A stretch of 64,000 nucleotides of DNA, taken from the NCBI RefSeq assembly GCF_039534915.1, contig NZ_BAAAWE010000001.1, positions 6,448,001 through 6,512,000 of the forward strand, read 5' to 3'. Position numbers and translations under genes: made by a program. Position 1 is the first letter of the stretch. Each line of letters opens with the position of its first letter. This DNA is from Streptomyces roseofulvus. Its GTDB lineage: Bacteria > Actinomycetota > Actinomycetes > Streptomycetales > Streptomycetaceae. Shown one piece after another: positions 17,582-26,211 of the stretch. The notes under the pieces are model-generated. The model was given only the letters and a program-made list of their open reading frames with translations, was not told the DNA's origin and did no database searches.

Positions 17582-18423
17582 GCGAGCGCACCCCGGACGA
17601 GCCGACCGTCCCCGCCCCGCGCACTCCTGGCGCGCCGTCCGCCCGCGACGACGTCCCCGCCCTCACCGTCACCGGCCTCACCGTCCGCTTCGCCGGGCTC
17701 ACCGCCCTCGACGGCGTCGACTTCACCGTCCGCCCCGGCACCGTGCACGCCCTCATCGGGCCCAACGGCGCCGGCAAGTCCACCTGCTTCAACGTGCTCT
17801 CCGGGGTGTACAAGGCCACCTCCGGCTCGGTGCGCCTCGGCGCCCACGAGCTGACCGAGCTGCCTCCGCACCGGATCGCCGGCCTCGGCGTCGGCCGGAT
17901 CTTCCAGAACCTGGCGCTGCCGCCGCGCGCCACCGTCGAGGACAGCCTGATGCTCGGCCGCCACCGGCTCACCCGCACCGGCTTCCTCGCCGCCGGGCTC
18001 CGGCTGCCGTCCGCATCCCGCGAGGAGGCCCGGCACCGGGCCCGCGTCCGCGAGATCGCGGACTTCGTCGGCCTCGGCGACCAGCTCGCGAAACCCGCGG
18101 GCTCCCTCCCGTACGGACAGCAGAAGCTCGCCGAACTGGCCCGGGCCCTCTGCATGGAGCCCACCCTGCTCCTCCTCGACGAACCCGTCGCCGGCATGAC
18201 CGCCGACGAGCGGCGCGACACCGCCGCCGTCATCGCCGGCGTCCGCGACGGCCTCGGCATCTCCGTGCTGCTCGTCGAGCACGACATGGGCCTGGTCATG
18301 CGGCTCGCCGACTCCGTCACCGTCCTCGAATTCGGCCGCCGCATCGCCGACGGCAGCCCCGCCGACGTCCAGAACGACCCGGCGGTCGTCCGCGCCTACC
18401 TCGGAGAGGAGACCGCCGCGTGA
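17578..18423 (+). CDS. livG: Branched-chain amino-acid-type ABC transporter ATPase (LivG)
   Basis: 281 residues; the ATG overlaps the livF stop (ATGA). Walker A GPNGAGKSTCFN near 61-72, LPYGQQKLAELARAL as the variant signature motif near 178-192 (the PYGQQ form is usual in LivG), Walker B TLLLLDEPVAGM near 196-207, and LLVEHDMGLVM H-loop near 230. It pairs with LivF as the ATP-hydrolysing dimer on the cytoplasmic face. Confidence 0.93.
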   Translation: MSERTPDEPTVPAPRTPGAPSARDDVPALTVTGLTVRFAGLTALDGVDFTVRPGTVHALIGPNGAGKSTCFNVLSGVYKATSGSVRLGAHELTELPPHRIAGLGVGRIFQNLALPPRATVEDSLMLGRHRLTRTGFLAAGLRLPSASREEARHRARVREIADFVGLGDQLAKPAGSLPYGQQKLAELARALCMEPTLLLLDEPVAGMTADERRDTAAVIAGVRDGLGISVLLVEHDMGLVMRLADSVTVLEFGRRIADGSPADVQNDPAVVRAYLGEETAA

Positions 18424-19310
18424 GCACCTTCGCCGAGTTCCTCATCAACGGGCTCTCCCTGGGCTCCGTCTACGCCCTCATCGCCCTCGGCTTCGTCGTC
18501 ATCTTCCGGGCCACGGAGGTCGTCAACTTCGCCCACGCCTCGCTGCTCCTCGCCGGCGGCTACCTCGTCGCCGTCCTCCACGAACCGCTCGGCTTCTGGC
18601 CCGCGCTGGCCGCCGGGACGGCGGGCGCGGCCGTCGTCGGCGCCGCCGTCGAGTTCCTGGTGATGCGCCGCCACCGGGGCGCCGACCACAGCGTCCTCGC
18701 CATCGTCACCATCGGCGTCGACATCCTCCTCGCCACCGAGCTGACCCGCCGCATCGGCACCGACATCCTCGCCCTGGGCGACCCGTGGGGCGACGCCGTC
18801 GTCACCCTCGGATCGGTGACGATCGCGGAGACCCGCATCGCCGCCCTGCTCGCCGCCGGCCTCCTCATCACCGCCTTCCTCCTCGCCTTCCGGCACACCT
18901 CCTGGGGCGTGGCCATGCGGGCGGCCGCCGAGAGCCAGGAGACCGCCGCCCTGATGGGCGTCCGGCTGGGCCGGGTCTCGCTCGGCGCCTGGGCGGTCGC
19001 CGGGGCCCTGGCAGCGGTCGCCGCGCTCTTCCTCACCGTCTTCCCCACCCCCGGCCTGGAGCGGGGCACCTCGCTCGCCGCGCTGAAGGCGTTCCCCGCC
19101 GCCATCCTCGGCGGCCTCGACTCCACCACCGGCGCGCTCGCCGGCGGACTGATCGTCGGCGTCACCGAGTCCCTCGCCACCGGCTACCAGTCCGACCTGG
19201 CCTTCCTCGGCCGCGGGATCGGCGACCTGGCCCCGTACCTGGTGATGGTCGCGGTGCTGCTGATCCGCCCGGCCGGCCTCTTCGGCACCAAGGAGCTCGC
19301 CCGTGTCTGA
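18420..19310 (+). CDS. livH: Branched-chain amino-acid-type ABC permease (LivH)
   Basis: 296 residues, GTG start overlapping livG. NGLSLGSVYALIALGFVVI near residue 9 is the classic LivH opening, and GALAAVAALFLTVFPTPGLERG followed by KAFPAAILGGLDSTTGALAGG is the permease's EAA-like cytoplasmic loop region. About eight transmembrane segments. It forms the channel with LivM. Confidence 0.93.
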   Translation: MSTFAEFLINGLSLGSVYALIALGFVVIFRATEVVNFAHASLLLAGGYLVAVLHEPLGFWPALAAGTAGAAVVGAAVEFLVMRRHRGADHSVLAIVTIGVDILLATELTRRIGTDILALGDPWGDAVVTLGSVTIAETRIAALLAAGLLITAFLLAFRHTSWGVAMRAAAESQETAALMGVRLGRVSLGAWAVAGALAAVAALFLTVFPTPGLERGTSLAALKAFPAAILGGLDSTTGALAGGLIVGVTESLATGYQSDLAFLGRGIGDLAPYLVMVAVLLIRPAGLFGTKELARV

Positions 19311-20370
19311 GCGCCGCAGGATCCCCCCGAAGGCGTACGGCTACGCCGCCGCCGGTCTCGTGCTCCTCGTCCTGCCCTTCTACCTGGAGCGGTTCTGGCT
19401 CCAGGCCGGGCTCTTCGCCATGGCCGCCGCGCTCGGCGCCGTCGGCATCAACCTGCTCACGGGCGCCACCGGCCAGCTCTCCATGGGCCACGCCTTCTTC
19501 CTCGCCGTCGGCGCCTACGGCTACTGCGCCCTCGCCGGCGACGGCACCGACGGGCTCTCCGGCCTCGGCCTGCCCGGCTGGCTCGCCGCGGTCCTCGCCG
19601 TCTGCCTCGCGGGCCTCGCCGGAGGCGTGTTCAGCCCCATCGCGGGCCGGCTGCACGGCGCGTACCTCGGCATCGCCACCCTCGCGCTGATCTTCATCGG
19701 CCAGCACCTCCTCTTCAACGCCCACGGTCTCACCGGCGGCTACAACGGGCGGGCCGTGCCCCCGCTCAACCTCTTCGGCCTCACCTTCGACGACACCGAA
19801 CTCCTGGTCCTCCAGGTGCCGTTCGGCTCCGTCGAGAAGCTCTGGTACCTCGGGCTCGCCCTCCTCCTCGGCGGGGTGCTGTTCGCCCGCGGGGTGCTCC
19901 GGGGCCGCCCCGGGCGGGCCATGAACGCCATCCGCGACCACCGGATCGCCGCCGGCGTCCTCGGCATCCCGGTGGCCCGCCACCGGGCCGCCGTCTTCGT
20001 CCTCTCCTCCATGTACGCGGGCCTGGCCGGCGTCCTGCTCGCCCTGGTCTTCCAGCGGACCGTCCCCGAGTACTTCGGCATGGCGCTCTCCCTGGAGTAC
20101 CTCGCGATGATCGTCATCGGCGGGCTCGGCTCGGTCGCCGGAGCCGTCGCGGGCGGCGTCTTCGTCGCCCTGCTCCCGCAGGTCCTCGGCCGGTACGCCG
20201 AGGCCCTGCCGCTGGTCTCCGCCCCCGGCACCGGCGGCGTCGCCCCCGGCGAGGCCGCCCGCTACCTCTACGGCGCCGCCGTCGTCGGCGTCGTCCTCTT
20301 CCTGCCCGGCGGCCTCGCGAGGCTCGTCGCGCGAACCCCGATCCACCGACCCTCAGGGGAGTCACGATGA
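19303..20370 (+). CDS. livM: Branched-chain amino-acid-type ABC permease (LivM)
   Basis: 355 residues, GTG start overlapping the livH stop by eight bases. The segment GINLLTGATGQLSMGHAFF near 48-66 and the C-terminal SLEYLAMIVIGGLGSVAGAVAGG near 265 are diagnostic of LivM. A 40-residue hydrophilic insertion (residues about 290-325) precedes the last helix. Translationally linked to the following lipoprotein gene (ATGA). Confidence 0.93.
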   Translation: MSERRRIPPKAYGYAAAGLVLLVLPFYLERFWLQAGLFAMAAALGAVGINLLTGATGQLSMGHAFFLAVGAYGYCALAGDGTDGLSGLGLPGWLAAVLAVCLAGLAGGVFSPIAGRLHGAYLGIATLALIFIGQHLLFNAHGLTGGYNGRAVPPLNLFGLTFDDTELLVLQVPFGSVEKLWYLGLALLLGGVLFARGVLRGRPGRAMNAIRDHRIAAGVLGIPVARHRAAVFVLSSMYAGLAGVLLALVFQRTVPEYFGMALSLEYLAMIVIGGLGSVAGAVAGGVFVALLPQVLGRYAEALPLVSAPGTGGVAPGEAARYLYGAAVVGVVLFLPGGLARLVARTPIHRPSGESR

Positions 20371-21635
20371 AGCACAGACGACAGGCGGCCGTGCGGGGCC
20401 TCGCCGCGGCGCTCGCCACGCTGGTCGCGCTCACCGCCGCCGGCTGCAGCTCCAAGGCGAAGACCGGCGACGGCAAGGAGACCGGCGCGGGCGGGATCAA
20501 GACCGGCGAGGGCGTCACCGACACCACCATCACGCTCGGCGCGCTCACCGACATGACCGGCGTCTACGCCACCCTCGGCAAGAGCGTCACCCAGGCCCAG
20601 CAGCTGTACGTGAAGCAGGTCAACGCCGCCGGCGGCATCTGCGGCCGGAAGCTGGAGCTCACCGTCCGCGACCACGGCTACGACCCGCAGAAGGCGCTCG
20701 CCGCCTACACCGAGCTGGAGCCCAAGGTCGTCGGCTACCCCCAGTTCATCGGCTCCCCGTTCGTCGCCGCCGTCAAGCAGCGCGTCGACGGCCAGGACAA
20801 GGGCCTGGTCATGCCCCAGGCGTGGTCCGCCTCGCTGCTCGGCTCCCCGTACATCCGCGTCCTCGGCGCCACCTACGACGTCGAGACGATCAACGCGGTC
20901 GACTTCCTCGTCACCGAGAAGGGCCTCGCCAAGGGCGACAAGCTCGGGCACGTCTACTTCGAGGGCGACTACGGCGAGAACGCGCTCAAGGGCTCGAAGC
21001 ACGCCGCCGAGAAGGCCGGTCTCACCGTCGTCGAGCAGAAGATCAAGCCCACCGACAACGACATGTCGGCCCAGGTCGCCGCGCTCAAGCAGGCCGGCGT
21101 GAAGGCCGTCCTGGTCAGCGCGGGACCCCGCCAGGCCGCCTCCCTGGTCGGCGTCGCCGCCGCGACCGGCCTGCGCGTCCCCGTCGTCGGCAACAACTCG
21201 GCCTTCGCCCCGCAGCTCCTCGGCACCCAGGCGGGACCGGCCCTGGAGAAGATGTACTGGTTCGCCTCCCCGAGCCTCCCCATCGGCGCCGACACCCCGG
21301 CCGCGAAGAAGCTCGCCGCCGACTACGCGGCCGCCTACCCGGACGACGGCCTCGACAACGGCGTCGTCGCCGGCTGGACCGCGGCGTCCGCCTTCGGCGA
21401 GATCCTGAAGAAGGCGTGCGAGAAGGGCGACCTCAGCCGCGAGGGCGTCGCCAAGGCGCTCCTCATCCTCAGCGCCCACGACCCCGGCTTCGGCATGACC
21501 CACGACTTCAGCGACCCGAAGGCCCCGTCGTCGCGCCAGTCGGTCATCCTCCAGCCCGACAAGAAGGTGCCCGGCGGGATGCGTACGGTCCGGCAGCCCT
21601 TCGTCTCCGAGGCGGCCGAGAGCTACACCCCCTGA
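20367..21635 (+). CDS. livK: Branched-chain amino-acid-type ABC transporter substrate-binding lipoprotein
   Basis: 422 residues. N-terminal signal with a lipobox LTAAGC, predicting lipidation at Cys27. The mature part opens with GVTDTTITLGALTDMTGVYATLGKS, matching periplasmic-binding type I proteins of the LivJ/LivK group, and ends with QPFVSEAAESYTP. Ligands in this group range from branched amino acids to amides and aromatic acids; no ligand residues can be assigned safely. Last gene of the operon, closed by a strong hairpin. Confidence 0.9.
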   Translation: MKHRRQAAVRGLAAALATLVALTAAGCSSKAKTGDGKETGAGGIKTGEGVTDTTITLGALTDMTGVYATLGKSVTQAQQLYVKQVNAAGGICGRKLELTVRDHGYDPQKALAAYTELEPKVVGYPQFIGSPFVAAVKQRVDGQDKGLVMPQAWSASLLGSPYIRVLGATYDVETINAVDFLVTEKGLAKGDKLGHVYFEGDYGENALKGSKHAAEKAGLTVVEQKIKPTDNDMSAQVAALKQAGVKAVLVSAGPRQAASLVGVAAATGLRVPVVGNNSAFAPQLLGTQAGPALEKMYWFASPSLPIGADTPAAKKLAADYAAAYPDDGLDNGVVAGWTAASAFGEILKKACEKGDLSREGVAKALLILSAHDPGFGMTHDFSDPKAPSSRQSVILQPDKKVPGGMRTVRQPFVSEAAESYTP

Positions 21636-21642
21636 CCGGCTC

Positions 21643-21693
21643 CGACGCGCCGCGGGGCGAGGACGACCATCGTCCTCGCCCCGCGGGCGCGTC
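21643..21693 (+). terminator. Strong hairpin terminator of the liv operon
   Basis: A 15-bp perfect stem (21651-21665 with 21671-21685, loop ACCAT) is extended by an outer 7-bp stem GACGCGC/GCGCGTC. It starts eight bases after the livK stop. Confidence 0.8.
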
Positions 21694-21728
21694 ACCTGGA
21701 GGAAATGTTCCGGTGTGATGCTCGGATC

Positions 21729-22715
21729 ATGAACGCACTGATCGAGGAGAACGCCGCGCACCCCCGCCTGCCCGCCCTGCTCACCGCCTACCACCTCGCC
21801 ACCGAGGCCGAGAAGGGCGCCGCGGTGACCGGGCCCGCCGACCTGCCGGCCGCCCGCCGCGCCGAGGCCGAGGACCCCGTCACCGCCTTCGCCGCCGACA
21901 CCGTGCTGCTCGCCGCCGCGCCGGAGACGGGCGAGGCCGTCGGCTGTCTGGTCCTGAAGTCCGGGGCGGTCCCCGAGGTCAAGCGCGTCTGGGTCGAGCC
22001 GGAAGCCCGTGGCCGGGGGCTCGCCGGGGCGCTCATGGGCGAGGCGCTGCGCCGGGCCGCCGCGGCGGGCGCCCCCGCGGTGCGGCTCACCGTCTGGGAG
22101 TGGCGGGAGGGCCCGCTCGCGCTCTACCGGAAGCTGGGCTTCGAGCCCGCCGAGCCCTGGGAGGACCGGCCGGGCCTGCTCTTCCTGGAGAAGCGCCTCG
22201 CGCCCGGCGACCGCGTCGAGCTGCTCGCCCCCGACCGCGTACGGGAGCACACCGACGGCCTCGCCGCCCTCCTCGTGGACGCCGTGGACGGCGGCGCCTC
22301 CGTCGGCTTCCTGGCGCCCGTGGAGCCGGCCGAGGCGGCCGCCTGGTGGGCCGGGACCGCGGGCACCCGGGACGTCTGGGCGGCCTTCGGGCCGGACGGC
22401 GCCGTCACCGGGGCCGTCACCCTCCTCCGTACCACCACCGCCAACGGCAGCCACCGCGGCGAGATCGCCCGGCTCCTCGTCCACCGCTCGGCCCGCGGGC
22501 GGGGTCTCGGCCGCCGCCTGCTCGCCGCCGCCGAGGCCCACGCGGCCGCCACCGGCCTCACCCTCCTCGTCCTGGACACCCAGACCGACAGCCCCGCCGA
22601 GCGCCTGTACCGGGGCGCCGGCTGGACCGCGGCCGGCACCGTCCCGGAGTACGCCGCCGACCCGGCGGGCGTCCTGCGGCCCACGACCCTCTACTACAAG
22701 CTCCTGGCGGCGTGA
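21729..22715 (+). CDS. Tandem GNAT acetyltransferase (two GNAT domains)
   Basis: 328 residues from the ATG at 21729. A good GGAGGAA lies at 21698-21704, only one or two bases from an in-frame ATG at 21705, so the true start is uncertain. The first GNAT domain (residues about 60-150) has RVWVEPEARGRGLAGALM, the acetyl-CoA P-loop; the second (about 160-328) has LLVHRSARGRGLGRRLL followed by LDTQTDSPAERLYRGAGW. Tandem GNAT proteins of this kind acetylate amines or antibiotics (mycothiol synthase has the same layout), but specificity is not visible. Confidence 0.8.
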   Translation: MNALIEENAAHPRLPALLTAYHLATEAEKGAAVTGPADLPAARRAEAEDPVTAFAADTVLLAAAPETGEAVGCLVLKSGAVPEVKRVWVEPEARGRGLAGALMGEALRRAAAAGAPAVRLTVWEWREGPLALYRKLGFEPAEPWEDRPGLLFLEKRLAPGDRVELLAPDRVREHTDGLAALLVDAVDGGASVGFLAPVEPAEAAAWWAGTAGTRDVWAAFGPDGAVTGAVTLLRTTTANGSHRGEIARLLVHRSARGRGLGRRLLAAAEAHAAATGLTLLVLDTQTDSPAERLYRGAGWTAAGTVPEYAADPAGVLRPTTLYYKLLAA

Positions 22716-22724
22716 CGGCATGAC

Positions 22725-22759
22725 GAAGGGCCCGGAAGCGCGATGCTTCCGGGCCCTTC
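22725..22759. terminator. Bidirectional terminator between GNAT gene and pssA
   Basis: GAAGGGCCCGGAAGC (22725-22739) and GCTTCCGGGCCCTTC (22745-22759) form a perfect 15-bp stem with a 5-base loop between convergent genes. Confidence 0.85.
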
Positions 22760-22780
22760 ACCCGTTCCGTGCGGCCGGGG

Positions 22781-23662
22781 TCAGCGCAGCTGCGCCGCCT
22801 CCGCCTGCCGCGCCTCCCGGCTCTCCCGCCGGTTGCCGCGGAAGGTGTTGACTCGGCGGGCCGTCGCGAAGAGGGGGATCACGGCGCCCAGCACGACCTG
22901 GAGGGCACAGCCGGCCTGGAGCAGGAACTGCCCGCCGGGGGCGTCGAACGCCCAGGCGGCCAGCATGGCCATCGCTCCGACGATCCAGCTGAGCATGGCC
23001 GCGGCGAGGACACCCCGCGGCTTGGGGTACTCGACCCGGCTCACCATCAGCCACGCCGTGCCGATGATCGCGAGCAGGGTCGGGATGAACGGCAGCTCGA
23101 GCAGGATGATCGAGACCACCGTCAGCGCGCCGAAGGGGCTCGGCATGCCCTGGAACATGCCGTCCTTCATCGTCACGCAGGAGAACCGGGCCAGCCGCAG
23201 CACCACGGCGAGCAGCACCACGATCGCGGCGACCGCCGAGACCTTCTGCTGCGCGTCGTCCGCGACCATGCCGTAGACGAGCACGAAGTACGCCGGGGCC
23301 AGACCGAAGCTGATCAGGTCCGACAGGTTGTCGAGCTCGGCGCCCATCGGCGAGCTGCGGAGCTTGCGCGCCACGATGCCGTCGAAGAGGTCGAAGATCG
23401 CCGCGCACAGCATCAGTATCACGGCGGTGGCGGCGCTGTTGCGCGCCATGCCCGTCTCCGTGCTGCCGGTGAGGTGCGGGATGAGGATGCCCGTGGTGGT
23501 GAAGTACACCGCCATGAAGCCACACGTGGCGTTGCCGAGCGTGAGGGCGTCCGCTATGGACAGCCTCAGCGACAGCGGCATCTCCTCCGCCTCGTCGACC
23601 CCGTCCGCCTCGGCGTCGGCGGCCCAGTCGGCGGCTCGTGTGTCGGGATCAATCACGGTCAA
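22781..23662 (-). CDS. pssA: CDP-diacylglycerol--serine O-phosphatidyltransferase
   Basis: 293 residues with about eight hydrophobic segments. The CDP-alcohol phosphotransferase signature D-G-x2-A-R-x8-G-x3-D-x3-D is present as DGIVARKLRSSPMGAELDNL plus SD, near residues 94-115. It makes phosphatidylserine from CDP-diacylglycerol and serine in the membrane; the product is decarboxylated by the enzyme encoded just upstream (psd), whose gene it overlaps by 14 bases. Confidence 0.93.
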   Translation of the reverse strand: MTVIDPDTRAADWAADAEADGVDEAEEMPLSLRLSIADALTLGNATCGFMAVYFTTTGILIPHLTGSTETGMARNSAATAVILMLCAAIFDLFDGIVARKLRSSPMGAELDNLSDLISFGLAPAYFVLVYGMVADDAQQKVSAVAAIVVLLAVVLRLARFSCVTMKDGMFQGMPSPFGALTVVSIILLELPFIPTLLAIIGTAWLMVSRVEYPKPRGVLAAAMLSWIVGAMAMLAAWAFDAPGGQFLLQAGCALQVVLGAVIPLFATARRVNTFRGNRRESREARQAEAAQLR

Positions 23663-24305
23663 TGCGAGTCACCCCCGCGGTCGTGACCTGCCCCACCTCG
23701 ACGGCGACCTCGACACCCTCCGGGAGGTAGATGTCGACCCGCGAGCCGAAGCGGATCAGGCCGATCCGGTCACCCTGCTCGACCTTCGTCCCCTGCGGGA
23801 TGTACGGCACGATCCGCCGCGCCACGGCACCCGCGATCTGCACCATCTCGATGTCACCGAGCTCGGTGTCGAAGTGCCAGACGACGCGCTCGTTGTTCTC
23901 GGACTCCTTGTTGAAGGCCGGGACGAAGCCGCCGGGGACGTGCTCGACCGAGGTCACCGTGCCGGCCAGCGGCGCACGGTTGACGTGCACGTTCAGCGGG
24001 CTCATGAAGATGGCGACCCGGGTGCGCCCGTCCTTCCACGGCATGATGCTCTGCACCACGCCGTCGGCCGGGGAGATGACGCGGCCCTGAGCGATCTCGC
24101 GCTCGGGGTCGCGGAAGAACCACAGCATGCCGGCCGCGAGCGCGGTGGTCGGCACGGCGATGGCCCGGGCGCGCTTCGAGCGGCCGGAGCGCGCGAGGCT
24201 GAGCGCCGCCGTGGCGACGGTCGGCAGGAGCCACGGCGATGCTCCGCGTGCGATGCGTGCGCCCTTGAGGCTGTCGCGGTGTGCAGAGTTTGGGCTGTGG
24301 GGCAT
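23649..24305 (-). CDS. psd: Phosphatidylserine decarboxylase proenzyme, short form
   Basis: 218 residues from the ATG at 24305. Motifs include FFRDPEREI near residue 60, ISPADGVVQSI near 70, IFMSPLNVHVNRAP near 95 and the self-cleavage site RFGSRVDIYLP near 188, where the Gly-Ser bond is cut and Ser becomes the pyruvoyl group. One or two N-terminal hydrophobic helices anchor it. It forms phosphatidylethanolamine; the pssA gene overlaps its end, completing the two-step route. Confidence 0.93.
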   Translation of the reverse strand: MPHSPNSAHRDSLKGARIARGASPWLLPTVATAALSLARSGRSKRARAIAVPTTALAAGMLWFFRDPEREIAQGRVISPADGVVQSIMPWKDGRTRVAIFMSPLNVHVNRAPLAGTVTSVEHVPGGFVPAFNKESENNERVVWHFDTELGDIEMVQIAGAVARRIVPYIPQGTKVEQGDRIGLIRFGSRVDIYLPEGVEVAVEVGQVTTAGVTRIDRD

Positions 24306-24474
24306 GGATGACCTTCGTAGCGGATGATGCCGCGCTGGCAACGGGGGACGGCGGCTTTCCGGCGATGCTATCGGTTGCGGGGCGCAACTGGGCAAGCCAG
24401 GAACCGAGTCGAGGGCCGGAAGACGAGCACGGTGTGTGATCTTCTTCGCGGCCGAATCGACTCAAAACCGACAA

Positions 24475-25680
24475 TCAGCCCTGGAAGCGGTACTCCTCCA
24501 GGAGGCGGCGGCCAATGATCATTTTCTGGATCTCGGCGGTACCTTCACCGATGAGCAGCATCGGCGCCTCGCGGTAGAGACGCTCGATCTCGTACTCCTT
24601 CGAGAACCCGTAGCCGCCGTGAATGCGGAAGGCATCCTCGACGACCTCCTTGCAGTATTCGGAGGCGAGGTACTTCGCCATCCCCGCTTCGAGGTCGTTT
24701 CGTTCCCCGGAGTCCTTTTTGCGTGCTGCGTTCACCATCATGGCATGGGCGGCCTCGACCTTGGTAGCCATTTCGGCCAGCTTGAACTGGATCGCCTGGT
24801 GCTGGGCGATCGGCTTGCCGAAAGTGTGACGCTGCTGGGCATACTGGACGCCCAGTTCGAAAGCACGCTGAGCGACGCCACAACCACGGGCCGCCACGTT
24901 CACGCGGCCGACCTCGACGCCGTCCATCATTTGGTAAAACCCTCGGCCGGTGACCCCGCCGAGGACCCGATTGGCCGGAATGCGCAGGCCGTCCATGATG
25001 AGCTCGGTCGTGTCGACGCCCTTGTAGCCCATCTTGTCGATCTTGCCGGGGATGGTGAGGCCGGGGCGGACCTCTCCGAAGCCGGGCTCCTTCTCGACCA
25101 GGAAGGTCGTCATCGACTTGTGGGGCGCGGTGCCCTCCGGGTGGCCTTCGTCACTTCGGACGAGAACGGCGACCAGCGTTGACGTACCGCCGTTGGTCAG
25201 CCACATCTTCTGGCCGTTCAGGACGTACTCGTCGCCGTCCTTCACCGCCTTCGAGGTGATGGCCGACACGTCCGAGCCGAGGCCCGGCTCGGACATCGAG
25301 AACGCGCCGCGCGTCTCGCCGGCCGCCATCCGCGGAAGGAAGTACTCCTTCTGCTCCTGGGTGCCGTGCTGCTTCAGCATGTACGCGACGATGAAGTGGG
25401 TGTTGATGATGCCGGAGACCGACATCCAGCCGCGCGCGATCTCCTCCACGCACAGCGCGTAGGTGAGCAGCGACTCACCCAGGCCCCCGTACTCCTCGGG
25501 GATCATCAGACCGAAGACGCCGAGCTCCTTGAGCCCGTCCACGATCTGCTGGGGGTACTCGTCGCGGTGCTCCAGCTCGGTCGCGACCGGGATGATCTCC
25601 TTGTCGACGAAGTCCCGCACGGTGGCGAGGATCTCCTGCTGGACATCGGTCAGACCGTGGGTCTGGGCGAGTCGCGCCAT
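24475..25680 (-). CDS. mcd: Acyl-CoA dehydrogenase, probable (2S)-methylsuccinyl-CoA dehydrogenase
   Basis: 401 residues. Typical acyl-CoA dehydrogenase blocks: FSMSEPGLGSDVSAI near 128, the FAD region KMWLTNGG near 158, QRHTFGKPIAQHQAIQFKLA near 275, and the C-terminal IHGGYGFSKEYEIERLYREA with GEGTAEIQKMIIGRRLL. Its place as the last gene after ccr, ecm, CoA-ester lyase and MaoC genes argues for the methylsuccinyl-CoA step of the ethylmalonyl-CoA pathway. By sequence alone a general short-chain dehydrogenase cannot be excluded. Confidence 0.88.
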   Translation of the reverse strand: MARLAQTHGLTDVQQEILATVRDFVDKEIIPVATELEHRDEYPQQIVDGLKELGVFGLMIPEEYGGLGESLLTYALCVEEIARGWMSVSGIINTHFIVAYMLKQHGTQEQKEYFLPRMAAGETRGAFSMSEPGLGSDVSAITSKAVKDGDEYVLNGQKMWLTNGGTSTLVAVLVRSDEGHPEGTAPHKSMTTFLVEKEPGFGEVRPGLTIPGKIDKMGYKGVDTTELIMDGLRIPANRVLGGVTGRGFYQMMDGVEVGRVNVAARGCGVAQRAFELGVQYAQQRHTFGKPIAQHQAIQFKLAEMATKVEAAHAMMVNAARKKDSGERNDLEAGMAKYLASEYCKEVVEDAFRIHGGYGFSKEYEIERLYREAPMLLIGEGTAEIQKMIIGRRLLEEYRFQG

Positions 25681-25682
25681 GA

Positions 25683-26207
25683 CTACTTCTCCGGCTTCTT
25701 GGAGGGCTCGATGAGTTCGGGGCGGCCGGGCTGCTCGCCGCCGCGGGCGTCGATGTACTCGGCGGTCGGGACCATCACCTTGCGGCGGAAGACGCAGACG
25801 AGGGTGCCGTCCTGCTTGTAGCCCTTGGTCTCGACGTACACGATGCCGCGGTCGGTCTTCGACTTCGACGGGGTCTTGTCGAGGACCGTGGTCTCGCCGT
25901 AGATCGTGTCGCCGTGGAAGGTCGGAGCCACGTGCCGCAGCGACTCGATCTCCAGGTTGGCGATGGCCTTGCCGGAGACGTCCGGCACGGACATGCCGAG
26001 CAGCAGCGAGTAGATGTAGTTGCCGACCACCACGTTCCGCTTGAAGTCGGTCGTGTTCTCCGCGTAGTTCACGTCCATGTGCAGCGGGTGGTGGTTCATG
26101 GTGAGCAGACAGAAGAGGTGGTCGTCGTACTCGGTGACCGTCTTCCCGGGCCAGTGCTTGTAGACCGCCCCGACCTCGAACTCCTCGTAGGTGCGTCCGA
26201 ACTGCAT
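25683..26207 (-). CDS. MaoC-family dehydratase, probable mesaconyl-CoA hydratase
   Basis: 174 residues, hot-dog fold. The MaoC motif is YDDHLFCLLTMNHHPLHMD near 26-44, with the catalytic Asp/His pair replaced in part by NHHPLH, plus VVVGNYIYSLLLGMSV near 60. The short size and operon position between the CoA-ester lyase and the acyl-CoA dehydrogenase genes fit mesaconyl-CoA (C1) hydratase. Two bases separate it from the downstream gene. Confidence 0.85.
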   Translation of the reverse strand: MQFGRTYEEFEVGAVYKHWPGKTVTEYDDHLFCLLTMNHHPLHMDVNYAENTTDFKRNVVVGNYIYSLLLGMSVPDVSGKAIANLEIESLRHVAPTFHGDTIYGETTVLDKTPSKSKTDRGIVYVETKGYKQDGTLVCVFRRKVMVPTAEYIDARGGEQPGRPELIEPSKKPEK

Positions 26208-26211
26208 GGGG